A stretch of 64,000 nt of DNA from Flavobacterium glaciei (GTDB taxonomy: Bacteria > Bacteroidota > Bacteroidia > Flavobacteriales > Flavobacteriaceae). The notes under the pieces are model-generated. The model worked only from the letters and a program-made list of their open reading frames with translations. It did no database searches and was not told the origin of the DNA. Both the position numbers and the translations under genes were made by a program. Position 1 is the first letter of the stretch. Every line of letters begins with the position of its first letter. The stretch lies in assembly GCF_003350545.1 (NCBI RefSeq), contig NZ_QQBA01000011.1, positions 1 to 64,000 on the forward strand, given 5' to 3'. Shown here piece after piece: positions 51,637 through 60,145 of the stretch.

Positions 51637-52554
51637 TTAAGACCTTATCATTTCGCGATAAGTAAGAATCGTATCGTATCCTTTTGAAATAAAATAGTCT
51701 GTTGGATTTACAGTTGCAATTGCCATTACAAAATCACCTCCCCAAGCACCAAGACTTTTTATCACACCATTAAAATCAGGAAATAAAGATTCCTTTATCG
51801 TATGCGTTTCCAGAATAACACTCATTTTTGTTTCGTGTTTTTGCATGGCTGCAGCAAAAGATTGAATTGTAGTAGCATTCATAACTTCAGATGATATCTG
51901 ATCATTTAAAGCGATTGTTCTAGCAAGATTATTCTTTTTATTCATATTGTAAGCAGCAATTGCGCTTTTACTGCTTTGCTTTTTATTCAGATATACAAAG
52001 TAAAGGTTGTCTGCAAAATCTGGATTAAAAGTTACTTTTTCAACTATGGGATTTCCTTGTTCTAAATGATATACAATAGGAATGTCGTTTTGCGCACAAG
52101 CTATATCATAACCACTGCCTCCAAAACTGTTTTTAAGCAATGCAAAGGCATCAATTTGCAACCATTGGGCAATGTTGTTTATTAAAGTTGATGACGTTCC
52201 CAAACCCCAGCTTTTAGGGAATCCAAGTTCAGTAGTAATTGTGTATCCCCTTGAATTTAAAATAAAGTCAGGATTTAGTTTGAAAGCTTCGTGTAAAATG
52301 GTAGTAAGTGTAGTCTTGACTGATTCATTTTCAGTATTTACTTCTTTCGAAATATCAGAAAATAAAAGCGTGTCTTTAAACCAAATGCTTCCATCTGCAT
52401 CAAAACTCTTCCAGATGATTTCATTGTTGCTTCCATCTTCTATAATGAGGTTTTGCCCCATTTTTGTGGGTAATGCAAAAGCTTTGGCGCCATCAAGAAC
52501 TAAATATTCTCCTGTTATTAAAAGTTTTCCGTTGCTGTAGAATGTTTTCTTCAT
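51637..52554 (-). CDS. GYDIA-family GHMP kinase, candidate phosphomevalonate kinase
   Basis: A GHMP kinase of about 305 residues starting at 52554 (MKKTFYSNGKLLITGEYLVLDG). The ATP loop is LGTSSTLINNIAQW, and FGGSGYDIACAQ is the motif that names the GYDIA family in Bacteroidetes. The gene follows HMG-CoA reductase by about 50 bp on the same strand. The mevalonate pathway needs a second kinase after mevalonate kinase, and no classical phosphomevalonate kinase is seen in the window. This protein is therefore the best candidate for that step. Being the mevalonate kinase, with the kinase at 7 kb taking the other step, is the alternative. Confidence 0.8.
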   Translation of the reverse strand: MKKTFYSNGKLLITGEYLVLDGAKAFALPTKMGQNLIIEDGSNNEIIWKSFDADGSIWFKDTLLFSDISKEVNTENESVKTTLTTILHEAFKLNPDFILNSRGYTITTELGFPKSWGLGTSSTLINNIAQWLQIDAFALLKNSFGGSGYDIACAQNDIPIVYHLEQGNPIVEKVTFNPDFADNLYFVYLNKKQSSKSAIAAYNMNKKNNLARTIALNDQISSEVMNATTIQSFAAAMQKHETKMSVILETHTIKESLFPDFNGVIKSLGAWGGDFVMAIATVNPTDYFISKGYDTILTYREMIRS

Positions 52555-52603
52555 TGTTTTTTTGGACCGAAGCAATCTGTTTTCTTGTTGCTTCCAGATA
52601 AAA

Positions 52604-53920
52604 TTATTTTCTTAAACTCTCAATATATGTAACCACGGCACTATGCGAGACGGTGTTTTTTTTGAAATATTTCTGTATTAAAACCCTTTCTTCATCCGTA
52701 GCTTCAAACTGGTTGATGATGTTATTCAAATGCATTTTCATGTGTCCTTCTTGAATTCCTGTTGTTGTCAAAGAGCGCAGAGCGGCAAAGTTTTGAGCCA
52801 GACCCGCCACGGCTACAAACTGCATTAATTCTTTGGCAGATGGGTTTTCCAGCATTTCTAAGGATAGTTTTACTAAGGGATGCAAGGAAGTTAGACCGCC
52901 AACTGTACCTAATGCCAATGGAATTTCTAGCCAAAAAGTAAAAATACCATTTTCTATTTTGGCATGGGAAAGACTCGAATATTTTCCGTTTCGGGAAGCG
53001 TAGGCGTGTATTCCTGCTTCGACAGCGCGGAAATCATTTCCTGTTGCTAAAACTACTGCATCTACTCCGTTCATGATTCCTTTATTATGCGTTACGGCAC
53101 GATACGGCTCCACTTCTGCAATTTGAACGGCTTGCACAAATTTCTCGGCAAATTCTTTAGGGTTTAGAATGTGTTTTTCCTCTAATTCTTCAATTGGACA
53201 AGAAACTTCGGCTCTTACGATGCAATTTGGAACATAATTAGAAAGAATGCTCATCACCACTTCAATCTCTTTCTCCGTTTCCGAGAACAAGTCATAATTA
53301 TGAGCTTCTTCTTTCAAGGTTTTAGAAAATTGTTCCAGACACGAATTGATGAAATTGGCTCCCATGCTGTCTTTGGTTTCAAAAGTGGCATGTAGCTGAA
53401 AATAATTAGGCAATAAATCGGTTTTGTCTTTTAGAATAACGTCTAGAATTCCGCCTCCGCGTTTTTGCATATTTGTGGTAATCGACTCGGTTTCTGAGAA
53501 AAATTTGCTTTTATGTTGAGCAAAAAACAAATTCAATTTGGACACATCACCTTTATAGATAAAATGAACTTGCCCAATTTTTTCGGTATTGATTACCGTT
53601 GCTTTAAATCCTCCACGCGTAGACCAAAATTTAGCTGCTTTTGAGGCAGCGGCAACCACAGAACTTTCCTCGATTGCCATAGGAATGGTGCTGTATTTTC
53701 CATTAATTAAGAAATTAGGAGCAACTCCAAGAGGAATGTAGAAATTGGTTATCGTGTTTTCGATGAATTCATCGTGTAATTTCTGTATTTTTTCGTCAGA
53801 ATTCCAATAGTTTTTCAGCAAGGCGATAGCTTCTGAAGGTGTTGAAAAATATTGATTGGCAATCCATTTAATTTTTTCTTCTTTGGATAATTTAGAAAAT
53901 CCGCTAATAGCCTTGTTCAT
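52604..53920 (-). CDS. mvaA: Class II hydroxymethylglutaryl-CoA reductase
   Basis: A soluble enzyme of about 438 residues. It has the class II (bacterial, degradative-type) organisation: EESSVVAAASKAAKFW with the catalytic Glu, HNKGIMNGVDAVVLATGNDFRAVEAG with the catalytic Lys and Asp, GTVGGLTSLHP, and LAQNFAALRSLTTTGIQEGHMKMHL with the catalytic His near the C-terminus. It lacks the membrane anchor of class I. In Flavobacteriia it works in the synthetic direction to make mevalonate; cofactor preference is not readable. The ATG at 53920 is used; the longer frame begins at TTG. A full promoter lies upstream. Confidence 0.95.
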   Translation of the reverse strand: MNKAISGFSKLSKEEKIKWIANQYFSTPSEAIALLKNYWNSDEKIQKLHDEFIENTITNFYIPLGVAPNFLINGKYSTIPMAIEESSVVAAASKAAKFWSTRGGFKATVINTEKIGQVHFIYKGDVSKLNLFFAQHKSKFFSETESITTNMQKRGGGILDVILKDKTDLLPNYFQLHATFETKDSMGANFINSCLEQFSKTLKEEAHNYDLFSETEKEIEVVMSILSNYVPNCIVRAEVSCPIEELEEKHILNPKEFAEKFVQAVQIAEVEPYRAVTHNKGIMNGVDAVVLATGNDFRAVEAGIHAYASRNGKYSSLSHAKIENGIFTFWLEIPLALGTVGGLTSLHPLVKLSLEMLENPSAKELMQFVAVAGLAQNFAALRSLTTTGIQEGHMKMHLNNIINQFEATDEERVLIQKYFKKNTVSHSAVVTYIESLRK

Positions 53921-53948
53921 TCTCAATTGATTATGGTGTAATTAGTTG

Positions 53949-53980
53949 CAAAGATACGGTTTTAGCCGTTTTATTTGCAA
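53949..53980 (-). promoter_or_regulatory. Promoter of the HMG-CoA reductase operon
   Basis: TTG (53978-53980) and, after 21 nt, TATCTTTG (53949-53956) on the minus strand. The -7 box is a perfect TAnnTTTG and lies 29 nt upstream of the ATG at 53920. The same TATCTTTGC box precedes mvaD, the first gene of the other isoprenoid cluster. Confidence 0.65.
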
Positions 53981-54099
53981 TCAAATTATATTCAGCGGAA
54001 GGTTATTTTTTATATTAATTTTTACATTTAACATATAAAATGACCGATAATTGTAATTTTTTCACTAAAATTGACGGTTTTTATCTTTAAATAAATAAT

Positions 54100-56271
54100 A
54101 TGTATTCGAAAAAAATTATAGCATTATTTTTATTCTTTTGTTTTACAGTTGTAGGTCAACAAAAAATCACAATTGATGAATTGTATAATGGTACATTTCG
54201 TGCTCAGGGAATGGACGAATTGCAATCGCTAAAAAACACTAATCAATACACTGTTTTGAATGCGGACAGACAGTCCAGAAGTATGCAGATTGATTTGTAT
54301 GATTTTGCTACACTTAAAAAGGTGTCTACATTAATTGACACAAAGTCACACCGAGAATTATCAGGCGGGATTGATAGTTATACTTTTGACGCATCAGAAA
54401 AAATGATTCTTTTGGCTTGCAACACTAATCAAATCTTCCGACACTCATTTACTGCGGATTACTATTTGTATGACATCGTAAATAAGAAATTAATAAAACT
54501 ATTTGATTTTCAGGTTCAGGAGCCTACTTTTTCACCTGATGGAAAAAAGATTGCTTACGCCAAAGAAAACAATCTGTATGTATATGATTTAGCTTCAAAT
54601 AAATCGACTCCAATAACTACAGATGGACAAAAAAACAGCATCATCAACGGTATTACGGATTGGGTTTACGAGGAAGAATTTGCTTTTGTAAAAGCTTTTG
54701 ATTGGAGTGCTGATAGCAAAAAAGTTGCCTACATCCGTTTTGACGAAAGTCAAGTTCCGGAATTTTCGATGTCTATGTTTGGAAAAGAGTTGTACCCAAT
54801 GATGCAAACGTTTAAATATCCAAAAGCAGGTGAGAAGAACGCATTAGTTTCGTTGCATGTTTATGATGTAAATGCAAATGCGGTAAAAAATGTAAATCTA
54901 GGTAATTACAATGATTTTTATATCGCTAGAATAAAATGGACAAACGATGCGAATACATTGTCTGCACAGGTATTGAATCGTCATCAAAATAATTTAGATT
55001 TGTTGTTTATTGATGGTAATTCAGGAGCTTCAAAAGTAGTTTTGAACGAGAAAGACAAGGCTTATGTTGATGTTACAGATAATTTGACGTTCTTGAAAGA
55101 CAACAGTTTTATTTGGACTAGCGAAAAAGACGGTTATAACCATATATATTTATATGACAAAAACGGGAAATTGAAAAACCAACTGACCAAAGGAAAATGG
55201 GAAGTAACGAATTATTATGGTTTAGACGAAAAGACAAATACGGTTTTCTATCAGTCAGTGGAGAATGGATCTATTAATAGAGATGTTTACAAAATAAGTC
55301 TTGACGGTAAAAACAAAGTGCGTTTGTCGCAAAATACAGGAACTAATGCAGCGACTTTCAGCCCAAATTTTCAATACTACATCAACACTTTTTCTAGTGC
55401 ATCTCAGCCTACAACTTATACGTTGAACGATGCTAAAGTAGGAAAACAAATTCAAGTTATTCAAAGCAATGAATCATTGGCTGCAAAGCTAAAAAGCTAT
55501 GATTTACCTTCAAAAGAGTTTTTTGTTTTGAAAACGGCAAAAGGAAATGAACTAAATGCTTGGATTATTAAACCGAAAGATTTTGATCCAGCTAAAAAAT
55601 ATCCGGTTTTTATGTATCAATATTCTGGTCCTGGTTCGCAGCAAGTAAACAATGAGTGGAATAGTACGGATGACTATTGGTTTATGATGTTGGCACAACA
55701 AGGATACATTGTAGCTTGTGTTGACGGAAGAGGAACTGGTTTTAAAGGTGCTGATTTCAAAAAAGTAACTCAATTGCAATTAGGAAAATACGAAGTAGAA
55801 GACCAAATTGATGCTGCTAAAGTAATAGGGAATTACTCATTTGTGGATAAATCTAGAATTGGTATATTTGGCTGGTCGTATGGTGGTTTTATGGCGTCTA
55901 ATTGTATTATGAAAGGGAATGATGTTTTCAAAATGGCAATTGCTGTAGCTCCGGTTACAAACTGGAGATTCTATGACAGTGTGTACACGGAACGTTACAT
56001 GACCACACCTCAAGAAAATGCGAGTGGATACGATGATAATTCTCCAATAAATCATGTGGATAAATTAAAAGGTAAATTCCTTTTGATACACGGCTCAGGA
56101 GATGATAATGTGCATGTTCAAAACTCTATGCAAATGATGGAGTCTTTGATTCAGGCTAATAAACAATTTGATTCCCAGATTTATCCAGACAATAATCACG
56201 GGATTTACGGTGGGAAAACTAGGGTTCAGTTGTACACAAAAATGACTAATTTTATTAAAGAAAATTTATAA
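54100..56271 (+). CDS. S9 family dipeptidyl peptidase IV-like peptidase
   Basis: A 723-residue secreted serine peptidase. A signal peptide (FFCFTVVGQ) leads into an N-terminal beta-propeller of the DPPIV_N type (about 60-460), then the alpha/beta-hydrolase domain. The triad is in place: Ser593 in GWSYGG, the Asp668/Asp669 pair in HGSGDDNVHVQ, and His700 in NNHGIYG. DPP-IV enzymes release X-Pro or X-Ala dipeptides from peptide N-termini in the periplasm. Two POT dipeptide transporter genes begin 9 bp downstream, so cleavage and uptake are encoded together. Confidence 0.94.
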   Translation: MYSKKIIALFLFFCFTVVGQQKITIDELYNGTFRAQGMDELQSLKNTNQYTVLNADRQSRSMQIDLYDFATLKKVSTLIDTKSHRELSGGIDSYTFDASEKMILLACNTNQIFRHSFTADYYLYDIVNKKLIKLFDFQVQEPTFSPDGKKIAYAKENNLYVYDLASNKSTPITTDGQKNSIINGITDWVYEEEFAFVKAFDWSADSKKVAYIRFDESQVPEFSMSMFGKELYPMMQTFKYPKAGEKNALVSLHVYDVNANAVKNVNLGNYNDFYIARIKWTNDANTLSAQVLNRHQNNLDLLFIDGNSGASKVVLNEKDKAYVDVTDNLTFLKDNSFIWTSEKDGYNHIYLYDKNGKLKNQLTKGKWEVTNYYGLDEKTNTVFYQSVENGSINRDVYKISLDGKNKVRLSQNTGTNAATFSPNFQYYINTFSSASQPTTYTLNDAKVGKQIQVIQSNESLAAKLKSYDLPSKEFFVLKTAKGNELNAWIIKPKDFDPAKKYPVFMYQYSGPGSQQVNNEWNSTDDYWFMMLAQQGYIVACVDGRGTGFKGADFKKVTQLQLGKYEVEDQIDAAKVIGNYSFVDKSRIGIFGWSYGGFMASNCIMKGNDVFKMAIAVAPVTNWRFYDSVYTERYMTTPQENASGYDDNSPINHVDKLKGKFLLIHGSGDDNVHVQNSMQMMESLIQANKQFDSQIYPDNNHGIYGGKTRVQLYTKMTNFIKENL

Positions 56272-56280
56272 CAGCGCTTT

Positions 56281-57825
56281 ATGACAAACGACGCATTGAA
56301 TAAGGAAGAGTTTTTTGGACATCCAAAGGCGCTTTTTATATTGTTTTTTACTGAAATGTGGGAACGGTTCTCGTTCTACGGTATGAAAGCATTATTGATT
56401 TTTTATCTTACCAAATATCATTTATTTTCGGATTCTTCAGGGAATTTATTGATTGGGAGTTATGCTGCTTTAGTGTACGCTGTTCCAGTTTTGGGTGGTT
56501 TTATTGCCGACAGGTATTTGGGATTTAGAAAAGCCATCGTTTTTGGTGGTATTATGTTAGTATTGGGCCATATAGGAATGGCTTATGAAGGGAATGCTGC
56601 AACACAATCCATGACGGGTGAAATTACACGGGACGAAACGGCTTTGCAAATATTTTATTTTTCACTATCCTTAATAATTGTTGGAGTTGGATTTCTAAAA
56701 GCCAATATCTCATCATTGGTTGGAGAATTATATGAAACAGGTGATAAAAGGAGAGATTCTGGATTTACGCTGTTTTATATGGGAATCAATTTAGGATCTT
56801 TTATGGCTACATTGATTTGTGTTTGGTTAGGTGAAAAATACGGTTGGAGTTATGGTTTTGGTGCCGCTGGAGTCGGAATGTTTTTTGGATTACTGACTTT
56901 TATTTCCGGTAGAAAATTGCTACTAGGAAAAGGGGAATCAAATAATCCATCTTTCCTTGAAAACAAATCGTTTGGACTTAAAAATGAATGGTTAATTTAT
57001 ATTGGAAGTGTTTTGTCAACGTTATTGTTTTGGCAAATGGTTCAAAATCATGATGCAGTTTCATGGGCTTTGAAAATTGCAGGTGGAATTTCTTTTATCT
57101 ATATTGTTTATTACGCGGCAACGCAGCTCGATGGTAAAGCGCGTCACCAATTGATCGCTTTAACTATTCTAATTGTTTTTACTATTGTCTTCTGGGCATT
57201 GTTTGAACAAGCCTATACCTCCATGAATTTATTTGCGGATAGGATTTTAGACAGAACTATATTTGGGTATGAAATATCTGCTGGACAATTTTTAAGTTTA
57301 AATGCTTTGTTTATAATTTTATTAGCTCCGGTTTTTGCTTGGATATGGCCAAATTTAGGAAAGTACAATCCTAATACAGCAGTAAAATTTGCTTTAGCAT
57401 TAGCTTTTGTTGGTTTAGGTTTTGGAGCATTAGTTATGGGAATAAACCTATCTGGCCTAGGAAAAGTAGCTGCGATTTGGTTGGTGTTGGCTTATTTTTT
57501 ACATACATGTGGGGAATTGAGTTTATCACCAGTAGGACTTTCTGCTGTGACTAAATTATCGCCGGCAAAAATAGTTGGTTTCATGATGGGCGTTTGGTTT
57601 TTGGCAACAGCCAGTTCCGAATTTATTGCTTCTATTTTAGCAAATATCGCTTCTGTCGATACTTCAAATGGGACAGCGCCAGACTTGAATTTAGCAAAAC
57701 AGAGTTATTTAGTGCTTTTTGAATACTTATTTTATACAGGACTTGGTTTCGGATTACTGTTATTAGTACTTTCGCCAATAATAAAAAAATTAATGCACGG
57801 AGTAGATAAAGAATTAAACAATTAA
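56281..57825 (+). CDS. POT/PTR2-family peptide transporter 1
   Basis: A 514-residue inner-membrane proton-coupled oligopeptide transporter. The signature FFTEMWERFSFYGMKALLIFYL contains the ExxERF motif for proton coupling, and FYMGINLGSF in helix 5 and the downstream FWALFEQAYTSMNLFADR (helix 7) complete the POT pattern. It imports di- and tripeptides. It starts 9 bp after the dipeptidyl peptidase gene and ends 4 bp before a paralogue, so the three are co-transcribed. Confidence 0.95.
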   Translation: MTNDALNKEEFFGHPKALFILFFTEMWERFSFYGMKALLIFYLTKYHLFSDSSGNLLIGSYAALVYAVPVLGGFIADRYLGFRKAIVFGGIMLVLGHIGMAYEGNAATQSMTGEITRDETALQIFYFSLSLIIVGVGFLKANISSLVGELYETGDKRRDSGFTLFYMGINLGSFMATLICVWLGEKYGWSYGFGAAGVGMFFGLLTFISGRKLLLGKGESNNPSFLENKSFGLKNEWLIYIGSVLSTLLFWQMVQNHDAVSWALKIAGGISFIYIVYYAATQLDGKARHQLIALTILIVFTIVFWALFEQAYTSMNLFADRILDRTIFGYEISAGQFLSLNALFIILLAPVFAWIWPNLGKYNPNTAVKFALALAFVGLGFGALVMGINLSGLGKVAAIWLVLAYFLHTCGELSLSPVGLSAVTKLSPAKIVGFMMGVWFLATASSEFIASILANIASVDTSNGTAPDLNLAKQSYLVLFEYLFYTGLGFGLLLLVLSPIIKKLMHGVDKELNN

Positions 57826-57829
57826 TAAT

Positions 57830-59635
57830 ATGAGTCAAAATACTACAGATCAATTTTTTAAAAGTACCGTTTTAGGACATCCTGCGGGATTATTCGTTTT
57901 ATTCTTCACAGAGATGTGGGAGCGATTCTCATTCTACGGAATGCGTTCATTATTGATATTGTTTTTAACCGCTTCCTTTACAGATGGTGGCTGGGAATGG
58001 ACTCGTGAGAATGCATCTGCATTATTTGGATCCTATGTAGGATTGGTTTACTTATCCACAATGTTAGGAGGTTATTTTGCCGATAAAGTAATTGGTTTTA
58101 GATGGGCTGTGGTTGTAGGAGCGACATTGATGACTTTAGGTCATGCTTCTATGGCTGTTGAAACTGAATTTTCTATTTATTTAGGATTAGTGTTGTTAGT
58201 TTTTGGAAATGGTTTCTTTAAACCAAACATGACATCAATCGTTTCTGAAATGTACAAAGACCGTCCTGAAAAGAAAGATGGTGCGTATACTTTGTTTTAT
58301 ATGGGTGTAAATGCCGGAGCGTTCTTTGGGATTTTGCTTTGTGGTTATTTAGGTGAAAAAGTAGGTTGGACTTATGGATTTGGTTTAGCTGGAATCTTTA
58401 TGTTCTTCGGAATGTTACAGTTTTGGTTGTCTCAAGATATTTTTGGAGATATTGGTTTGAAACCAAATAAAGAAAGCAAAGCCAAAGCGGAAGCTTTGGA
58501 TACAGATAAAAGAAATCCATTTACTCCAATTCAATTGGCAGCAATTGCCTTCTCTTCTATTTTAGCTTTGTTATGGCTTGTAAATGATCCTGCTTCTAAA
58601 ATTTCAGGGGGTAAAATAAATGTTTTTTCTTTCCTTGGACCTAATGGAAACGCTATCGCAATTATTTCGGCGTTGGTTGTTTTTATAGTATTGTTGATTT
58701 ATAGATTTACTCAGTATTCTAAAATTACTAAGGAGAAATTAATTGCAGTTACATTTTTTGCATTTTTGACTATTTTCTTCTGGGCTATTTTTGAACAGTC
58801 TCCTAACAGCTTAACCATTTTTGCTAATGATTATACGGATCGAGTTTTAACGGGTAATTGGAGCCTTGTTTTTTTAGTAATGAATTCTTTGATTACTATT
58901 TTACCATTAGTAATCATTACATGGGTGTTAATTTTATTATTCAAACAAACTTTTAAATTATATGCTCTTGCAAATATTATTTTAAGTGTGAGTTTTGTAA
59001 TTATTTGGACAATAGCAATCTGGATGTTGGCAAAAGATTATTATACAGCAGGGTATTTATCATTGTCTGATGAAACGTTGCAAGCGTTGAAAATTGAGAA
59101 AGTGACAACAGCACTGACAGAAGTACCTGCAACTTGGTTTTCTACCTTAAATTCATTGTTTATTATTTCATTAGCTCCACTGTTTTCAAAATGGTGGGAA
59201 AGTAAATACAATCCATCGGCAAATTTAAAGTACGGAATCGGTATGGGATTGCTAGCGCTTGGTATGGCTTGTGTAGCTTTTGGCTCAAGCGGAATCGAAG
59301 CAGGAGCAAAAACAGCTTCAGTAAGTATGATTTGGTTAATTTTAGTATATCTTTTCCACACTATGGCAGAATTGTGTATTTCACCTGTAGGATTGTCATA
59401 TGTGAGCAAATTAGTCCCAGCAAGAATGATTGCATTTATGTTTGGAGTTTGGTATCTTGCAGTAGCAATTGGAATGAAAGGAGCGGGAATGTTTGGTGAA
59501 AATATTGATAAAATTGCTAATGAACATGGATTGAGTTACTTCTTTTGGATGTTGACTATTATTTCCATCGTAGTTGCTTTATTCTCTGTAGTGATGACCC
59601 CGGTTATTAAAAAATTGATGCATGGTGTTCGATAA
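57830..59635 (+). CDS. POT/PTR2-family peptide transporter 2
   Basis: A 601-residue paralogue of the gene just upstream, with the same signature (FFTEMWERFSFYGMRSLLILFL), FYMGVNAGAFFG and FFWAIFEQSPNSLTIFANDYTDR. It is about 87 residues longer, with added hydrophobic length in the central part (about 220-410) and an extra segment before the C-terminal half. The spacing of 4 bp points to tandem duplication followed by divergence in substrate range. It is also a di/tripeptide carrier by family. Confidence 0.95.
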   Translation: MSQNTTDQFFKSTVLGHPAGLFVLFFTEMWERFSFYGMRSLLILFLTASFTDGGWEWTRENASALFGSYVGLVYLSTMLGGYFADKVIGFRWAVVVGATLMTLGHASMAVETEFSIYLGLVLLVFGNGFFKPNMTSIVSEMYKDRPEKKDGAYTLFYMGVNAGAFFGILLCGYLGEKVGWTYGFGLAGIFMFFGMLQFWLSQDIFGDIGLKPNKESKAKAEALDTDKRNPFTPIQLAAIAFSSILALLWLVNDPASKISGGKINVFSFLGPNGNAIAIISALVVFIVLLIYRFTQYSKITKEKLIAVTFFAFLTIFFWAIFEQSPNSLTIFANDYTDRVLTGNWSLVFLVMNSLITILPLVIITWVLILLFKQTFKLYALANIILSVSFVIIWTIAIWMLAKDYYTAGYLSLSDETLQALKIEKVTTALTEVPATWFSTLNSLFIISLAPLFSKWWESKYNPSANLKYGIGMGLLALGMACVAFGSSGIEAGAKTASVSMIWLILVYLFHTMAELCISPVGLSYVSKLVPARMIAFMFGVWYLAVAIGMKGAGMFGENIDKIANEHGLSYFFWMLTIISIVVALFSVVMTPVIKKLMHGVR

Positions 59636-59680
59636 ATTCAGGCATTGTTTTTGAACTGTTATTTATTAAAAAGTATAAAT

Positions 59681-60139
59681 ATGAAGAAGATAATAATTGT
59701 TTTAGTATTGTTAGTGGGTTCATTTGCCGCTGAAGCACAAGAACTAGTATGGGAAACCAATGTCACTAAGGCAATGGCAACTTCGAATGAAACCAAAAAA
59801 CCAATGCTTTTGTTTTTTACAGGTAGCGATTGGTGTGGTTGGTGTATCCGGCTACAAAAGGAAGTTTTGAAAACACCAGAATTTGCGGCTTGGGCCACGG
59901 AAAATGTTATTTTAGTAGAATTGGATTATCCTAGAAAAACACCTCAAACTGATGAAATTAAAAAACAAAATAATGAGTTGCAAATGGCTTTCGGAATTCA
60001 AGGATTTCCAACCATAATATTTGCAAATGCTAAAATAAAAGATGGTAAAGTCAATTTTGAAGGCATTGGAAGTACCGGTTATGTAGCTGGTGGTCCTTCA
60101 GCTTGGCTAGCAGTAGCTAATGGTTTTCTGAAAAAATAA
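59681..60139 (+). CDS. Secreted thioredoxin-fold protein
   Basis: A protein of about 152 residues starting at 59681 (MKKIIIVLVLLVGSFAAEAQ), an evident signal peptide; the longer frame begins with TTG. The thioredoxin-fold core contains TGSDWCGWCIRLQKEV with the redox pair Cys52/Cys55, and FGIQGFPTIIFANA supplies the cis-proline. The CGWC active site and the TGSDWCGWC context are like DUF255/Thioredoxin_7 periplasmic proteins. It follows the second POT gene by about 45 bp and is probably the last gene of the peptide-use operon. Its redox target is unknown. Confidence 0.88.
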   Translation: MKKIIIVLVLLVGSFAAEAQELVWETNVTKAMATSNETKKPMLLFFTGSDWCGWCIRLQKEVLKTPEFAAWATENVILVELDYPRKTPQTDEIKKQNNELQMAFGIQGFPTIIFANAKIKDGKVNFEGIGSTGYVAGGPSAWLAVANGFLKK

Positions 60140-60145
60140 AAATTA

